The notes: generated by a model not told the origin, from the sequence alone. Numbered from the stretch's first letter, positions 1 to 6,743 are shown. The stretch: 23,749 nucleotides of DNA from CAJBVG01 sp044376465 (GCA_044376465.1 JBILKW010000010.1:1-23749); one strand, 5' to 3'. Translations and numbers: made by a program.

Positions 1-1
1 A

Positions 2-202
2 ACAGCGGTTAATTTAGGAAACATCGCTAACTTAAACGCTCCAAATTTTATGCCAACTACAGGTTCGGTAGCATTAACTGGTGCAGCTTTTACAGGATTA
101 GATGCAGCATTCTTTACTACTACAACTTTTAGAGGTGCTATGGGTACTACAGATTGGACAACTGGTTGGACGATTTGGAATCCACAAACTAAAGTATACT
201 AG
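2..202 (+). CDS. C-terminal end of a secreted Bacteroidota protein (5' truncated)
   Basis: The frame is open from the window edge to a TAG stop at 200-202, giving 66 residues. The peptide is rich in Thr, Ala, Asn and Gly and ends in a motif like FRGAMGTTDWTTGWTIWNPQ. Endings of the form 'RGAFG..DWTxGWTNWxPQ' recur, from memory, at the C-termini of large secreted or surface proteins of Bacteroidota that have no assigned function. A strong intrinsic terminator follows about 60 bases later, as expected for a gene end. The function cannot be read from this fragment, because any signal peptide or catalytic domain lies outside the window. The reading frame is convincing; the family assignment is tentative. 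Confidence 0.7.
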   Translation, partial: TAVNLGNIANLNAPNFMPTTGSVALTGAAFTGLDAAFFTTTTFRGAMGTTDWTTGWTIWNPQTKVY

Positions 203-259
203 TTAGACTATAGAGAAAGATACTTAACTAATATTTGATCTAAGTAAATTGTTTTAAGG

Positions 260-288
260 AAGCCTCCGCAAGGGGGCTTTTCTTTTTT
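260..288 (+). terminator. Intrinsic terminator of the 5'-truncated gene
   Basis: An 8-bp stem, AAGCCTCC (260-267) with GGGGGCTT (272-279) including one G-T pair, is closed by a GCAA tetraloop of GNRA type. A T-rich tract (TTTTCTTTTTT) follows. It lies about 60 bases after the upstream stop codon. Confidence 0.88.
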
Positions 289-289
289 A

Positions 290-372
290 GGGTATTGAGT
301 ATAGAGTAGCGGGTATCGAGTATAGCACAACTTTTGCTTACTCGTTACTCGCTACTCATTACCCGCTACTAT
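290..372. repeat. Inverted array of 7-bp repeats between convergent genes
   Basis: Five heptamers run from 290 to 324: GGGTATT, GAGTATA, GAGTAGC, GGGTATC, GAGTATA. After a short spacer, five complementary-type heptamers run from 338 to 372: TTACTCG, TTACTCG, CTACTCA, TTACCCG, CTACTAT. The two sides form an imperfect long hairpin; AGTAGCGGGTA (305-315) matches the reverse complement of 360-370. The last heptamer contains the stop codon of the minus-strand acyltransferase gene. It may act as that gene's 3' hairpin. Confidence 0.8.
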
Positions 373-2108
373 TTCCCGAGCATCTTAAACGTATCCTCAG
401 GTATATTCTTAATGTCGAGTACTAAGAAGCCATCAATGGCGTCGTTAAATTTGGGATCTACATTAAAGCCGATAATTTTTGCGTTAAGTTGAATGTATTG
501 ACGGAGTAATACAGGAACTTTATTGTGGTCTATTTCTATTTCAGAAATTAAGCTATCGAGCGATTTGATAGTTGCTTTGTTATTAAGTAAAACTTGCGAA
601 TCTATTTCGGGTAAACTTATATTAAACTTTTTACGTGGCTCAATAGTTTTTGCTAATTGATGGTCGAAACAATTATTATTTATAAATTCAATAATTAAAT
701 TTTTAGAAAGTTTAGAGAAATTATTACTGATACTTACCGGTCCAAACATATATCGGTATTCAGGATTTTGTTTGACAAACATCAACAAGCCTTTCCATAA
801 TAAAAAAAGTGGCAATGCTTTTTGTTGATATTCTTTTCTAACAAAAGATCTGCCTAGTTCTAACCCCGCTTTCATTATTGGATGGAAGCCAGCTTTTACT
901 TTAAACAAATTGGTAATGTAAAATCCTTTAGAGCCGTAACGATAAAAGATTTCATCGCCTTTACCCACTCTGTAGGCTCCCACTAATTTCTGAGCTTCTC
1001 GATCCCAAATAAACAGATGACTGTAGTATAAATCGTATTCATCTAAGTCTATTTTATTATTGGTGCCTTCACCAACTTCTCTAAAGGTAATTTCACGCAA
1101 ACGTCCAATTTCATTTATAATATTTGGAATGCTAAAAGCACCAGATAAATACACATCGTAATTTTTTTCCGACATTATTTTTTTATCGGAAATACTTTCT
1201 ATTTCTTTTGTTATTTTTTCTAAAGGTATTTCATCAACAATTTTATCGGGCTTAGATTTAATGTTGAATAATTTTGATGTAAAAAACTTTTTCACTTCAA
1301 TGCCCGAGCCTAATGCATACGTTCTTGCACGTAGGTAAGGGATCACTTGATTTTGGGAGGAGAGTGTTTTTATTTCTTCATTCAAAATAGGTTTCCCGAT
1401 GCGCATTTTTATGGTATACCCTTGTTTGTTGAATAACTCATATGGTAAGCGTGCTGTGCGCAACGTTGGATGTATTAATCCTAATAAATTAAATAATAAG
1501 CCATTGTTTCCGTGGAAATAAACGGGTATTACTGGCACACCCGCTTTGGAAATTATTTTTCCTACCACTGGGTTCCATTGTTTATCCATTACTTTCTGAG
1601 ATTTCCTGTTAAAAGCAGATACTTCGCCAGCAGGGAATATACCGATAGGGGTGCCTTGTTGTAAACTCTCCATGGTTGTTTTTATGCCGGAAATACTGGA
1701 GGTGTTTTTTATATTTTCGAATGGATTAACTGCAATAAAATATTCTGAAAGGTTGGGTATTTTCTTTAATAAAAAATTAGCCATTAATTTTACATCAGGT
1801 CTTCGTTTGGATAATATTTTTAATAATATTAAACCTTCTACACCGCCGTATGGATGATTAGCTATGGCAATGAATGCACCTTCTTTAGGAATGTTATTTA
1901 TTTCCTTTTCATCTATTTCAATTTTTATTCCTAAAGTATCTAGCACACTGTCAACAAAATCAAGTCCATTTTGCTCGTGGAATTTTGAGTATAATTTATT
2001 AACGTCGTTAATTTTCATTACCTCCATTAATAAATTAGCCAAACCCGGCAACATAAGCTTATCCAATTTAGTAGCCGACTCGAATTCTTTTTTGCTAATT
2101 ATTTCCAA
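369..2108 (-). CDS. Bifunctional acyltransferase: PlsC-type domain plus OlsB/GNAT-like domain (aminolipid synthesis)
   Basis: 579 residues. The N-terminal half is a PlsC/LPLAT-type O-acyltransferase: NHPYGGVEG at residues 84-92 replaces the usual HX4D box (His85, with Glu91 as the acidic partner), and FPAGE at 157-161 matches the later conserved block. The C-terminal half, from about residue 314 to 500, resembles the OlsB/hemolysin-like N-acyltransferase fold (FREVG, then LDEYDLYYSHLFIWD, then VGAYRVG). Fused O- and N-acyltransferases of this layout (OlsF type in Flavobacterium and Serratia) make ornithine-type aminolipids; related split enzymes make glycine lipids in Bacteroides. The exact amino-acid substrate cannot be read here. 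The start is TTG (complement of 2106-2108): an in-frame stop lies 15 bases upstream, the nearest upstream ATG is out of frame, and the next in-frame ATG is codon 19. Divergently transcribed from the next gene. Confidence 0.82.
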   Translation of the reverse strand: MEIISKKEFESATKLDKLMLPGLANLLMEVMKINDVNKLYSKFHEQNGLDFVDSVLDTLGIKIEIDEKEINNIPKEGAFIAIANHPYGGVEGLILLKILSKRRPDVKLMANFLLKKIPNLSEYFIAVNPFENIKNTSSISGIKTTMESLQQGTPIGIFPAGEVSAFNRKSQKVMDKQWNPVVGKIISKAGVPVIPVYFHGNNGLLFNLLGLIHPTLRTARLPYELFNKQGYTIKMRIGKPILNEEIKTLSSQNQVIPYLRARTYALGSGIEVKKFFTSKLFNIKSKPDKIVDEIPLEKITKEIESISDKKIMSEKNYDVYLSGAFSIPNIINEIGRLREITFREVGEGTNNKIDLDEYDLYYSHLFIWDREAQKLVGAYRVGKGDEIFYRYGSKGFYITNLFKVKAGFHPIMKAGLELGRSFVRKEYQQKALPLFLLWKGLLMFVKQNPEYRYMFGPVSISNNFSKLSKNLIIEFINNNCFDHQLAKTIEPRKKFNISLPEIDSQVLLNNKATIKSLDSLISEIEIDHNKVPVLLRQYIQLNAKIIGFNVDPKFNDAIDGFLVLDIKNIPEDTFKMLGK

Positions 2109-2177
2109 TTTTAAAAATATTTATCATAAAATGTATTTAAAGTTAACACATAAAAAACATTTTTAGCTATATTGTAA

Positions 2178-2185
2178 CAAAAATA
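2178..2185 (-). promoter_or_regulatory. Possible -7 element for the acyltransferase gene
   Basis: On the minus strand this reads TATTTTTG, a match to the Bacteroidota -7 consensus TAnnTTTG, about 70 bases before the TTG start. I see no convincing TTG -33 element at the right distance, so the call is weak. Confidence 0.3.
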
Positions 2186-2194
2186 TTTATTGTG

Positions 2195-3085
2195 ATGTGG
2201 AAGAAAGTGTTGAGGGAATATTTTGCCTTTCCAAAAAAGGAGAGAAGAGCCATTTGGGTATTGTTTATACTATGGATTATTCTACTGTGTGTACAAGTTA
2301 TACAATCTAATTTTTTTAATTATCAAAACACATACTCGTATAAAGTAATTGTTAATAATGAGTTAACAAAAAGTGATGAAAATAAACTGAGAGAACAGTA
2401 TAAAAATCGTTCACAAAATACTTTTTTTAAGAAGAAATTATATTTCAATTACATATCTCTGGATGATTTAGTAAATGCAGGTATTACAAAAAATCAAGCC
2501 TATAAAATTATCTCATCAAAAGAAAAAGGGATAAAAATTTATACAATAGAGGATGTAGAAAAGTTAATAGACGTAGATTCTGTTTCAAAAAATATCATCA
2601 AAAATATATTAAGTTTTTATCCATCTAAAAAATATTTTAATATTAATCCAACTCATAATAATACAAACAAGCCTATCACTAACATAAATATAAATACTGC
2701 TGATACAAGTGAATTAGATTTAATAAGAGGAATAAGTTTTGCTACAGCAAGCCGAGTGTTGAGGTACAAAGAGCGTCTAGGAGGTTATATCAATAAGGAA
2801 CAATTTAAAGAGGTTTGGGGAATGGATTCTAATACTTATGAGATATTAATTGCCAATACCATGATTGAGCAACACACACAAAAGCAACTAAACATTAACA
2901 AAGCAGATTTAAAAACATTGGGTTCGCATCCCTACATTGGGTATAAGCTCGCTAAACTAATTGTAAATTATAGAACACAGCATGGCGATTATGTTTCTGT
3001 ACGAGATTTATTAAAAATACATGTGATGAATGAAGAAATTTTCAGTAAAATTGAAGCTTATATTAGCATAAGCGATGATAAGTGA
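2195..3085 (+). CDS. Membrane-anchored ComEA-like helix-hairpin-helix protein
   Basis: 296 residues from the ATG at 2195; a GTG directly before it extends the frame by one codon. A basic N-terminus is followed by one hydrophobic segment at about residues 19-37 (WVLFILWIILLCVQVIQS), so the rest is probably exported or surface-facing. Two clear ComEA-type helix-hairpin-helix units follow, at about 165-225 (NINTADTSEL, then GISFATASRVLRYKERLGGY) and 233-290 (NINKADLKTL, then GYKLAKLIVNYRTQHGDY). A degenerate one lies at about 85-140. ComEA proteins bind double-stranded DNA non-specifically during uptake. This one lacks the compact secreted form of classical ComEA, so a competence role is inference. 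Its stop overlaps the apt start by 11 bases, indicating co-transcription. Confidence 0.82.
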   Translation: MWKKVLREYFAFPKKERRAIWVLFILWIILLCVQVIQSNFFNYQNTYSYKVIVNNELTKSDENKLREQYKNRSQNTFFKKKLYFNYISLDDLVNAGITKNQAYKIISSKEKGIKIYTIEDVEKLIDVDSVSKNIIKNILSFYPSKKYFNINPTHNNTNKPITNININTADTSELDLIRGISFATASRVLRYKERLGGYINKEQFKEVWGMDSNTYEILIANTMIEQHTQKQLNINKADLKTLGSHPYIGYKLAKLIVNYRTQHGDYVSVRDLLKIHVMNEEIFSKIEAYISISDDK

Positions 3086-3602
3086 CAAAATAAAAAAGAT
3101 TGTTAGAAACGTGCCAGATTTTCCGCAAGAGGGAATCATGTTTAAAGACATCACACCAATTTTACAAGATGTCGAACTATGTAAAGAAATTACTAAAGAA
3201 TTTTCGTTACGCTTAGCGGAACTGAAGCCAGATATAATTATTGGGGTTGAAAGTAGGGGCTTTTTATTTGGAATGTTAATTGCCCAAAAAATGGGTATTC
3301 CATTCGTTCCTATTAGAAAGAAAGGCAAGTTGCCAGCCGAATGTTATTCGGTTAATTATAATTTGGAATATGGCTCAGCTTGTATAGAAATTCATAAGGA
3401 TGCCATTACTGCCGGGCAACGGGTAGTTATACACGATGATTTGTTGGCAACGGGTGGTACGGTTAAAGCCAGTGCAGAGCTTGTTAAACTCTCGGAGGGA
3501 AATATAGTTGGCTTTTCATTTTTAATTAGCTTAGATTTTTTGGGTGCCAAAGAAAAATTGAGAAGCTATTCATCAAATATTATTACTTTAGCAAACTATT
3601 AA
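3075..3602 (+). CDS. apt: Adenine phosphoribosyltransferase
   Basis: 175 residues, the usual length of the family. It converts adenine plus PRPP to AMP plus pyrophosphate in purine salvage in the cytoplasm. The N-terminus (VRNVPDFPQEGIMFKDITP) is the conserved Apt start. ESRGFLFG gives the adenine-site region, and the PRPP-binding loop VVIHDDLLATGGT lies at residues 117-129 with the two adjacent Asp and the Gly-Gly pair intact. The canonical form is 'VDDLLATGGT'; the His before the Asp pair is a small variation. The ATG start overlaps the preceding gene by 11 bases, and the acyl-CoA dehydrogenase begins 5 bases after the stop, so the three genes probably share one transcript. No functional link between the three is obvious. 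Confidence 0.96.
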   Translation: MISDKIKKIVRNVPDFPQEGIMFKDITPILQDVELCKEITKEFSLRLAELKPDIIIGVESRGFLFGMLIAQKMGIPFVPIRKKGKLPAECYSVNYNLEYGSACIEIHKDAITAGQRVVIHDDLLATGGTVKASAELVKLSEGNIVGFSFLISLDFLGAKEKLRSYSSNIITLANY

Positions 3603-3607
3603 ATACA

Positions 3608-4780
3608 ATGGCACTAACAACGAACGAATTAACAGGAAATTTCGACATGTCTCAAAGCGAGAGCGTGAAAATGGTAGCAGATATGGCAAAAGATTTTGCC
3701 GAAAAACACATCCGTCCGCATTATATGGAATGGGATGAAGCACAAACTTTTCCGATAGAAACCATGAAAAAAATGGGTGAGCTGGGATTATTAGGCGTGT
3801 TAGTACCTACAGAATACGGAGGAGCAGGCTTAGGTTATTTTGAATACGTGGCTGCAATTGTAGAAATTGCTAAGGTATGCAGCTCGGTAGGTTTATCGAT
3901 GGCTGCACATAATTCATTATGTACCGGACATATAATGTACTTTGGAAACGAAGCGCAAAAGCAAAAATGGTTAACAAAATTAGCAACAGGTGAGTGGATA
4001 GGTGCTTGGGGATTAACAGAAGCAAATACAGGCTCAGATGCTATGAGAATGACCACAACTGCGGTGTTAGATGGAGATCATTATGTAATTAATGGCGCTA
4101 AAAACTGGATTACACATGGTAAATCTGGTGACATTGCTGTTGTGATGGTAAGAACAGGTGATGTGGGAGATTCGAACGGCATTTCTGCTATTGTGGTAGA
4201 AAGAGGAACTCCAGGATTTACGGCGGGTAAAAAAGAGAATAAATTAGGAATGAGGGCATCGGAAACAACAGAAATGATTTTCGATAATTGCAGAGTACCC
4301 AAAGAAAATATGTTAGGGGAAGTGGGTCAAGGCTTTCGCCAAGCCATGCAAATATTGGATGGTGGTAGAATATCTATCGCAGCCTTATCATTAGGTATTG
4401 CTAAAGGAGCCTACGAAGCAGCTTTAGCATATTCGAAAGAAAGGCATCAATTTGGGCAAGCGATCGCTAATTTTCAAGCCATTGCTTTTAAATTAGCAGA
4501 CATGGCAACCAAAATAGAAGCATCAGAATTGTTAATATTACAAGCTTCTGATATGAAAAATAAAGGCAAAAGAATGACGAAAGAGTCGGCCATGGCTAAA
4601 TATTATGCATCAGAAGTATGTGTTTGGGCATCAAATGAAGCCGTTCAGATATTTGGAGGCTATGGATATACCAAAGATTTTCCAGTAGAGAAATTCTACC
4701 GAGATTCTAAGTTATGTACCATTGGCGAAGGAACTTCGGAGATACAAAAGCTAGTAATTGCTAGAGACGTTTTAAGATAA
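3608..4780 (+). CDS. Acyl-CoA dehydrogenase (short/medium-chain type)
   Basis: 390 residues, typical for the family. It is an FAD flavoenzyme that introduces the alpha-beta double bond into acyl-CoA, passing electrons to electron-transfer flavoprotein. Visible signatures are an N-terminal helical domain, WGLTEANTGSDA in the middle beta domain (FAD and substrate contacts), ERHQFGQ and FGGYGYTKDFPVEK in the C-terminal domain, and the ending IGEGTSEIQKLVIAR. Glu374 in GEGTS sits at the catalytic-base position of short- and medium-chain enzymes. Chain-length preference cannot be fixed from sequence; a butyryl- or glutaryl-type substrate is possible. It is the last gene of the run with apt, and a palindromic octamer repeat begins on its stop codon. 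Confidence 0.93.
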   Translation: MALTTNELTGNFDMSQSESVKMVADMAKDFAEKHIRPHYMEWDEAQTFPIETMKKMGELGLLGVLVPTEYGGAGLGYFEYVAAIVEIAKVCSSVGLSMAAHNSLCTGHIMYFGNEAQKQKWLTKLATGEWIGAWGLTEANTGSDAMRMTTTAVLDGDHYVINGAKNWITHGKSGDIAVVMVRTGDVGDSNGISAIVVERGTPGFTAGKKENKLGMRASETTEMIFDNCRVPKENMLGEVGQGFRQAMQILDGGRISIAALSLGIAKGAYEAALAYSKERHQFGQAIANFQAIAFKLADMATKIEASELLILQASDMKNKGKRMTKESAMAKYYASEVCVWASNEAVQIFGGYGYTKDFPVEKFYRDSKLCTIGEGTSEIQKLVIARDVLR

Positions 4781-4806
4781 TTAGCTAATTATCTAATTAG
4801 CTAATT
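4779..4806. repeat. 28-bp near-palindrome made of 8-bp units at the dehydrogenase stop codon
   Basis: Two 13-bp arms, AATTAGCTAATTA (4779-4791) and TAATTAGCTAATT (4794-4806), are perfect inverted repeats around the bases TC. Read as octamers from 4780: ATTAGCTA, ATTATCTA, ATTAGCTA. The array begins inside the TAA stop and is followed by GAAAA, so it is not a standard intrinsic terminator. The same TAGCTAAT word recurs at 23626-23657. Confidence 0.85.
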
Positions 4807-4816
4807 GAAAAAGGCA

Positions 4817-4847
4817 TTTGCATATTTGCACATTTATCGTACATTTG
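4817..4847 (+). promoter_or_regulatory. rpsU promoter (-33 TTTG, -7 TACATTTG)
   Basis: TTTG at 4817-4820, a 19-base spacer and TACATTTG at 4840-4847 match the Bacteroidota primary-sigma consensus exactly. The word ATTTGCA occurs three times (4816, 4824 and 4843). Transcription should begin near 4854, giving a leader of about 30 bases. Confidence 0.82.
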
Positions 4848-4851
4848 CAAC

Positions 4852-4883
4852 CCATCCTTAGATGGAGAATCGAGGTATACCAT
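4852..4883 (+). promoter_or_regulatory. rpsU leader with Shine-Dalgarno and small hairpins
   Basis: GAGGT at 4872-4876 lies 7 bases before the ATG and pairs with the anti-SD of 16S rRNA, which is rare in this phylum. The SD overlaps an 8-bp palindrome, GGTATACC (4874-4881). Upstream, CCATC (4852-4856) and GATGG (4861-4865) can form a 5-bp hairpin with loop CTTA. ATGG (4862-4865) could instead pair with CCAT (4880-4883), enclosing the SD. The two folds exclude each other, which suggests a translation switch; that is inference. Confidence 0.6.
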
Positions 4884-5072
4884 ATGATCATTATCAACAT
4901 TAAAGAAAACGAATCAATTGATAAGGCGCTAAAACGTTTTAAGAAGAAATTTGAAAAAACTGGAGTTCTTCGTGAACTACGTAGTCGCCAAGCATATGAA
5001 AAAAGATCTATTACACGTCGTACCGTAGTAAAAAGAGCAATTTACAAGCAAGGACTAAACGGAGAAATTTAA
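4884..5072 (+). CDS. rpsU: 30S ribosomal protein bS21
   Basis: 62 residues, strongly basic, starting MIIINIKENESIDKALKRFKKK and continuing with GVLRELRSRQAYEKRS, the recognisable bS21 pattern. An upstream in-frame ATG would add 22 residues, but it lies within the promoter region; the ATG at 4884 has a Shine-Dalgarno at the right distance and gives the conserved N-terminus. In Bacteroidota, bS21 together with bS18 and bS6 holds the 3' tail of 16S rRNA, so ordinary ribosomes ignore Shine-Dalgarno sequences. In Flavobacterium johnsoniae, rpsU is autoregulated through its own SD by ribosomes lacking bS21. The SD here fits that scheme. Its own promoter and terminator make it largely a single-gene transcript at the head of the translation block. 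Confidence 0.95.
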   Translation: MIIINIKENESIDKALKRFKKKFEKTGVLRELRSRQAYEKRSITRRTVVKRAIYKQGLNGEI

Positions 5073-5094
5073 TTTCTTGTTTTACACATAAAAG

Positions 5095-5135
5095 AGTTGT
5101 ATCTTGATTTAATTATCAGATACAACTTTTTTTTT
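5095..5135 (+). terminator. Strong intrinsic terminator after rpsU, abutting the recombinase start
   Basis: AGTTGTATC (5095-5103) pairs with GATACAACT (5119-5127). After one bulged T, TGAT pairs with ATCA inside. Nine Ts follow (5127-5135). The T tract ends one base before the recombinase ATG at 5137, so transcription of the next two genes must come from readthrough or a promoter I could not identify. Confidence 0.9.
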
Positions 5136-5136
5136 G

Positions 5137-6015
5137 ATGATAAACGAGTCTTTTTTTAGGTACCTCCAATACGAGAAGCGATTCTCAGCCCACACACTTA
5201 CTGCGTACAAAGCAGATTTAGAGGCCTATTCAGAATATATTTTAACACAATTTGAACTTGAGGATTTAAGTCAAGTTCCACATACTTTTATTCGTTCATG
5301 GATCGTTCAATTAATGGATTCGGGGATTAAAAGTAAGAGCGTTAACCGCAAAATTTCTACACTAAAATCTTATTATCGTTTTTTACAAAAGCAAGGAGAA
5401 ATTCTCCAATCGCCAATGTTAAAAATTATAAGTCCGAAAGTTCCAAAGCGTTTGCCACAATTTGTGGAGCTGCGGCACATGGATGTATTATTAAATGAAA
5501 TTGATTTTGACGATTCGTTTGAAGGAGTTAGGAATCGCTTGGTAATTGAACTATTTTATGCAACTGGAATGCGTATTTCAGAATTAATTAACTTACGAGC
5601 AACAGATGTAAGTACAAGCGGATTACAAGTAAAAGTTCTAGGAAAAAGAAACAAAGAAAGAATCATTCCAATTTCCGAACATTTATTGAAATTAATGTCA
5701 AATTATTCAACATTAAAAACTAACTTAACGTTAGAAAGTGAAACTTATTTTTGTAAAGAAACTGGCCAAGCATTAAATCCAAAATACGTGTATAGGCTAG
5801 TAAAAGCTGAATTGTCAAAAGTTACTACCCTTCAGAAAAAAAGTCCACATGTATTACGCCACACCTTCGCAACGCATATGTTAAACAACGGAGCAGATTT
5901 AAACGCAATTAAAGAAATTTTAGGCCATTCGAGTTTAGCAGCTACCCAAGTGTATACGCATAATTCGATAGAGAAATTAAAGAATATTTACAAACAAGCC
6001 CATCCAAAGGGTTAA
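5137..6015 (+). CDS. Tyrosine recombinase, XerC/XerD type
   Basis: 292 residues from ATG 5137; a TTG directly upstream adds one codon but lies in the terminator T tract. The N-terminal SAM-like core-binding domain (about 1-90) includes YLQYEKRFSAHTLTAYKADL. The C-terminal catalytic domain carries the full tyrosine-recombinase set: Arg146 (ATGMRISEL), Lys170 (GKRNK), His238 and Arg241 (HVLRHTFATH), His264 (LGHSS) and nucleophile Tyr273 (VYTH). Xer proteins resolve chromosome dimers at dif; length and motifs fit a housekeeping Xer protein rather than a phage integrase. Which of XerC or XerD it is cannot be decided without comparison. hpf starts 16 bases downstream. Its place among translation genes is, from memory, conserved in Bacteroidota. 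Confidence 0.93.
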   Translation: MINESFFRYLQYEKRFSAHTLTAYKADLEAYSEYILTQFELEDLSQVPHTFIRSWIVQLMDSGIKSKSVNRKISTLKSYYRFLQKQGEILQSPMLKIISPKVPKRLPQFVELRHMDVLLNEIDFDDSFEGVRNRLVIELFYATGMRISELINLRATDVSTSGLQVKVLGKRNKERIIPISEHLLKLMSNYSTLKTNLTLESETYFCKETGQALNPKYVYRLVKAELSKVTTLQKKSPHVLRHTFATHMLNNGADLNAIKEILGHSSLAATQVYTHNSIEKLKNIYKQAHPKG

Positions 6016-6016
6016 G

Positions 6017-6024
6017 AAAGGAGA
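6017..6024 (+). promoter_or_regulatory. Shine-Dalgarno of hpf
   Basis: AAAGGAGA contains AAGGAG, six contiguous bases complementary to the 16S rRNA tail, 8 bases before the ATG. Apart from rpsU, no other coding start in the window has GGAG or GAGG at this distance. Confidence 0.75.
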
Positions 6025-6031
6025 ACAATTT

Positions 6032-6376
6032 ATGAAAATTAGAGTTCAGTCAGTGCATTTCACAGCAGATCAAAAATTGTTAGATTTTATACAAAAGAAA
6101 GCGGATAAAACCGATACCTTTTTCGATAAAATAGTGAGCGCAGAAGTAATTTTGAAATTAGACAAGTCTTCAGAGGACATGAAAAACAAAGTGCTAGAGG
6201 TTAAAGTGATGATACCCGGCATGGTATTATTTGCAAAAGAAAATTGCAAAAGTTTCGAAGAAGCGGCAGACTATGCTTTTGAGTCGATACAAAAGCAATT
6301 ACAGAAGTACAAAGGAAAGAGCAGCGAGGTAACCGTAAATAAAGAAGAGTTGTTTTTAGATGAGTTGGCAGATTAG
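6032..6376 (+). CDS. hpf: Ribosome hibernation promoting factor, short form
   Basis: 114 residues, matching the short HPF/YfiA class that lacks the C-terminal dimerisation domain of long HPF. The start MKIRVQSVHFTADQKLLDFI and the following helix and strand pattern (KLDKSSEDMKNKVLEVKV, then SFEEAADYAFESIQKQLQKYK) are typical of the family. Such proteins bind the decoding region of the 30S subunit and, in stationary phase, inactivate or pair ribosomes. The short form normally needs a second partner (RMF) for 100S dimers in gamma-proteobacteria; what happens in this phylum is unclear to me. It is 16 bases after the recombinase stop and has its own Shine-Dalgarno. A strong terminator follows. 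Confidence 0.93.
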   Translation: MKIRVQSVHFTADQKLLDFIQKKADKTDTFFDKIVSAEVILKLDKSSEDMKNKVLEVKVMIPGMVLFAKENCKSFEEAADYAFESIQKQLQKYKGKSSEVTVNKEELFLDELAD

Positions 6377-6410
6377 TAGTAAGTAAACAATGTACATTAT
6401 ACAGTGTAAA

Positions 6411-6443
6411 AAGGAACTGCTCATTGGAGTAGTTCCTTTTTTT
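6411..6443 (+). terminator. Intrinsic terminator after hpf
   Basis: A 12-bp stem with one G-T pair, AAGGAACTGCTC (6411-6422) against GAGTAGTTCCTT (6427-6438), is closed by loop ATTG and followed by a run of Ts to 6443. The next 140 bases (6444-6584) are AT-rich with nothing I recognise, up to the tRNA operon promoter. Confidence 0.92.
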
Positions 6444-6584
6444 GTAAGAAATTCGAGCATTAGCCAATCATCTCTTATTGTATTTGTTTGATTTTTAAAA
6501 AGTTAGCCTTATAATGTGCATATAGGAATGAGAAAAAATGATTATGCATGTTTATTGGGCGTAAAAAATATTTTAAAATAGATT

Positions 6585-6613
6585 TTGACAGAATGATAAA
6601 ATTCTTACATTTG
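6585..6613 (+). promoter_or_regulatory. Promoter of the tRNA-tuf operon
   Basis: TTG at 6585-6587, an 18-base spacer and TACATTTG at 6606-6613 fit the Bacteroidota consensus. The sequence TACATTTGCAGTCCC is nearly the same as at the rpsU promoter (TACATTTGCAACCC). Start of transcription is expected near 6620, about 50 bases before the first tRNA. Confidence 0.82.
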
Positions 6614-6641
6614 CAGTCCCTTTGAAAAAGTGTGCGAAATA

Positions 6642-6650
6642 GTTCTTTGA
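6642..6650 (+). promoter_or_regulatory. BoxA-like antitermination signal in the tRNA operon leader
   Basis: GTTCTTTGA resembles the boxA consensus (GCTCTTT[A/G]A) and the leader word seen upstream of 16S rRNA in Bacteroidota. It lies between the promoter and the first tRNA, where an antitermination complex would load. The match is short, so the call is tentative. Confidence 0.35.
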
Positions 6651-6670
6651 AAGAGGGGAAATAACGATAT

Positions 6671-6743
<73 letters not shown>

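Noticed and set aside
1864..2166. 100-residue plus-strand frame overlapping the acyltransferase start
   Set aside because: Antisense to a clear acyltransferase N-terminus; no recognisable domain.
4818..4883. 22-residue N-terminal extension of bS21 from an upstream ATG-type start
   Set aside because: This stretch holds the promoter and leader. The downstream ATG has the Shine-Dalgarno and gives the conserved N-terminus.
5137..6015. Xer-type recombinase considered as an integrase of a mobile element next to tRNA genes
   Set aside because: Length and motifs fit housekeeping XerC/XerD. I see no direct repeat of a tRNA 3' end, no other phage or element genes, and the surrounding gene order is core translation.
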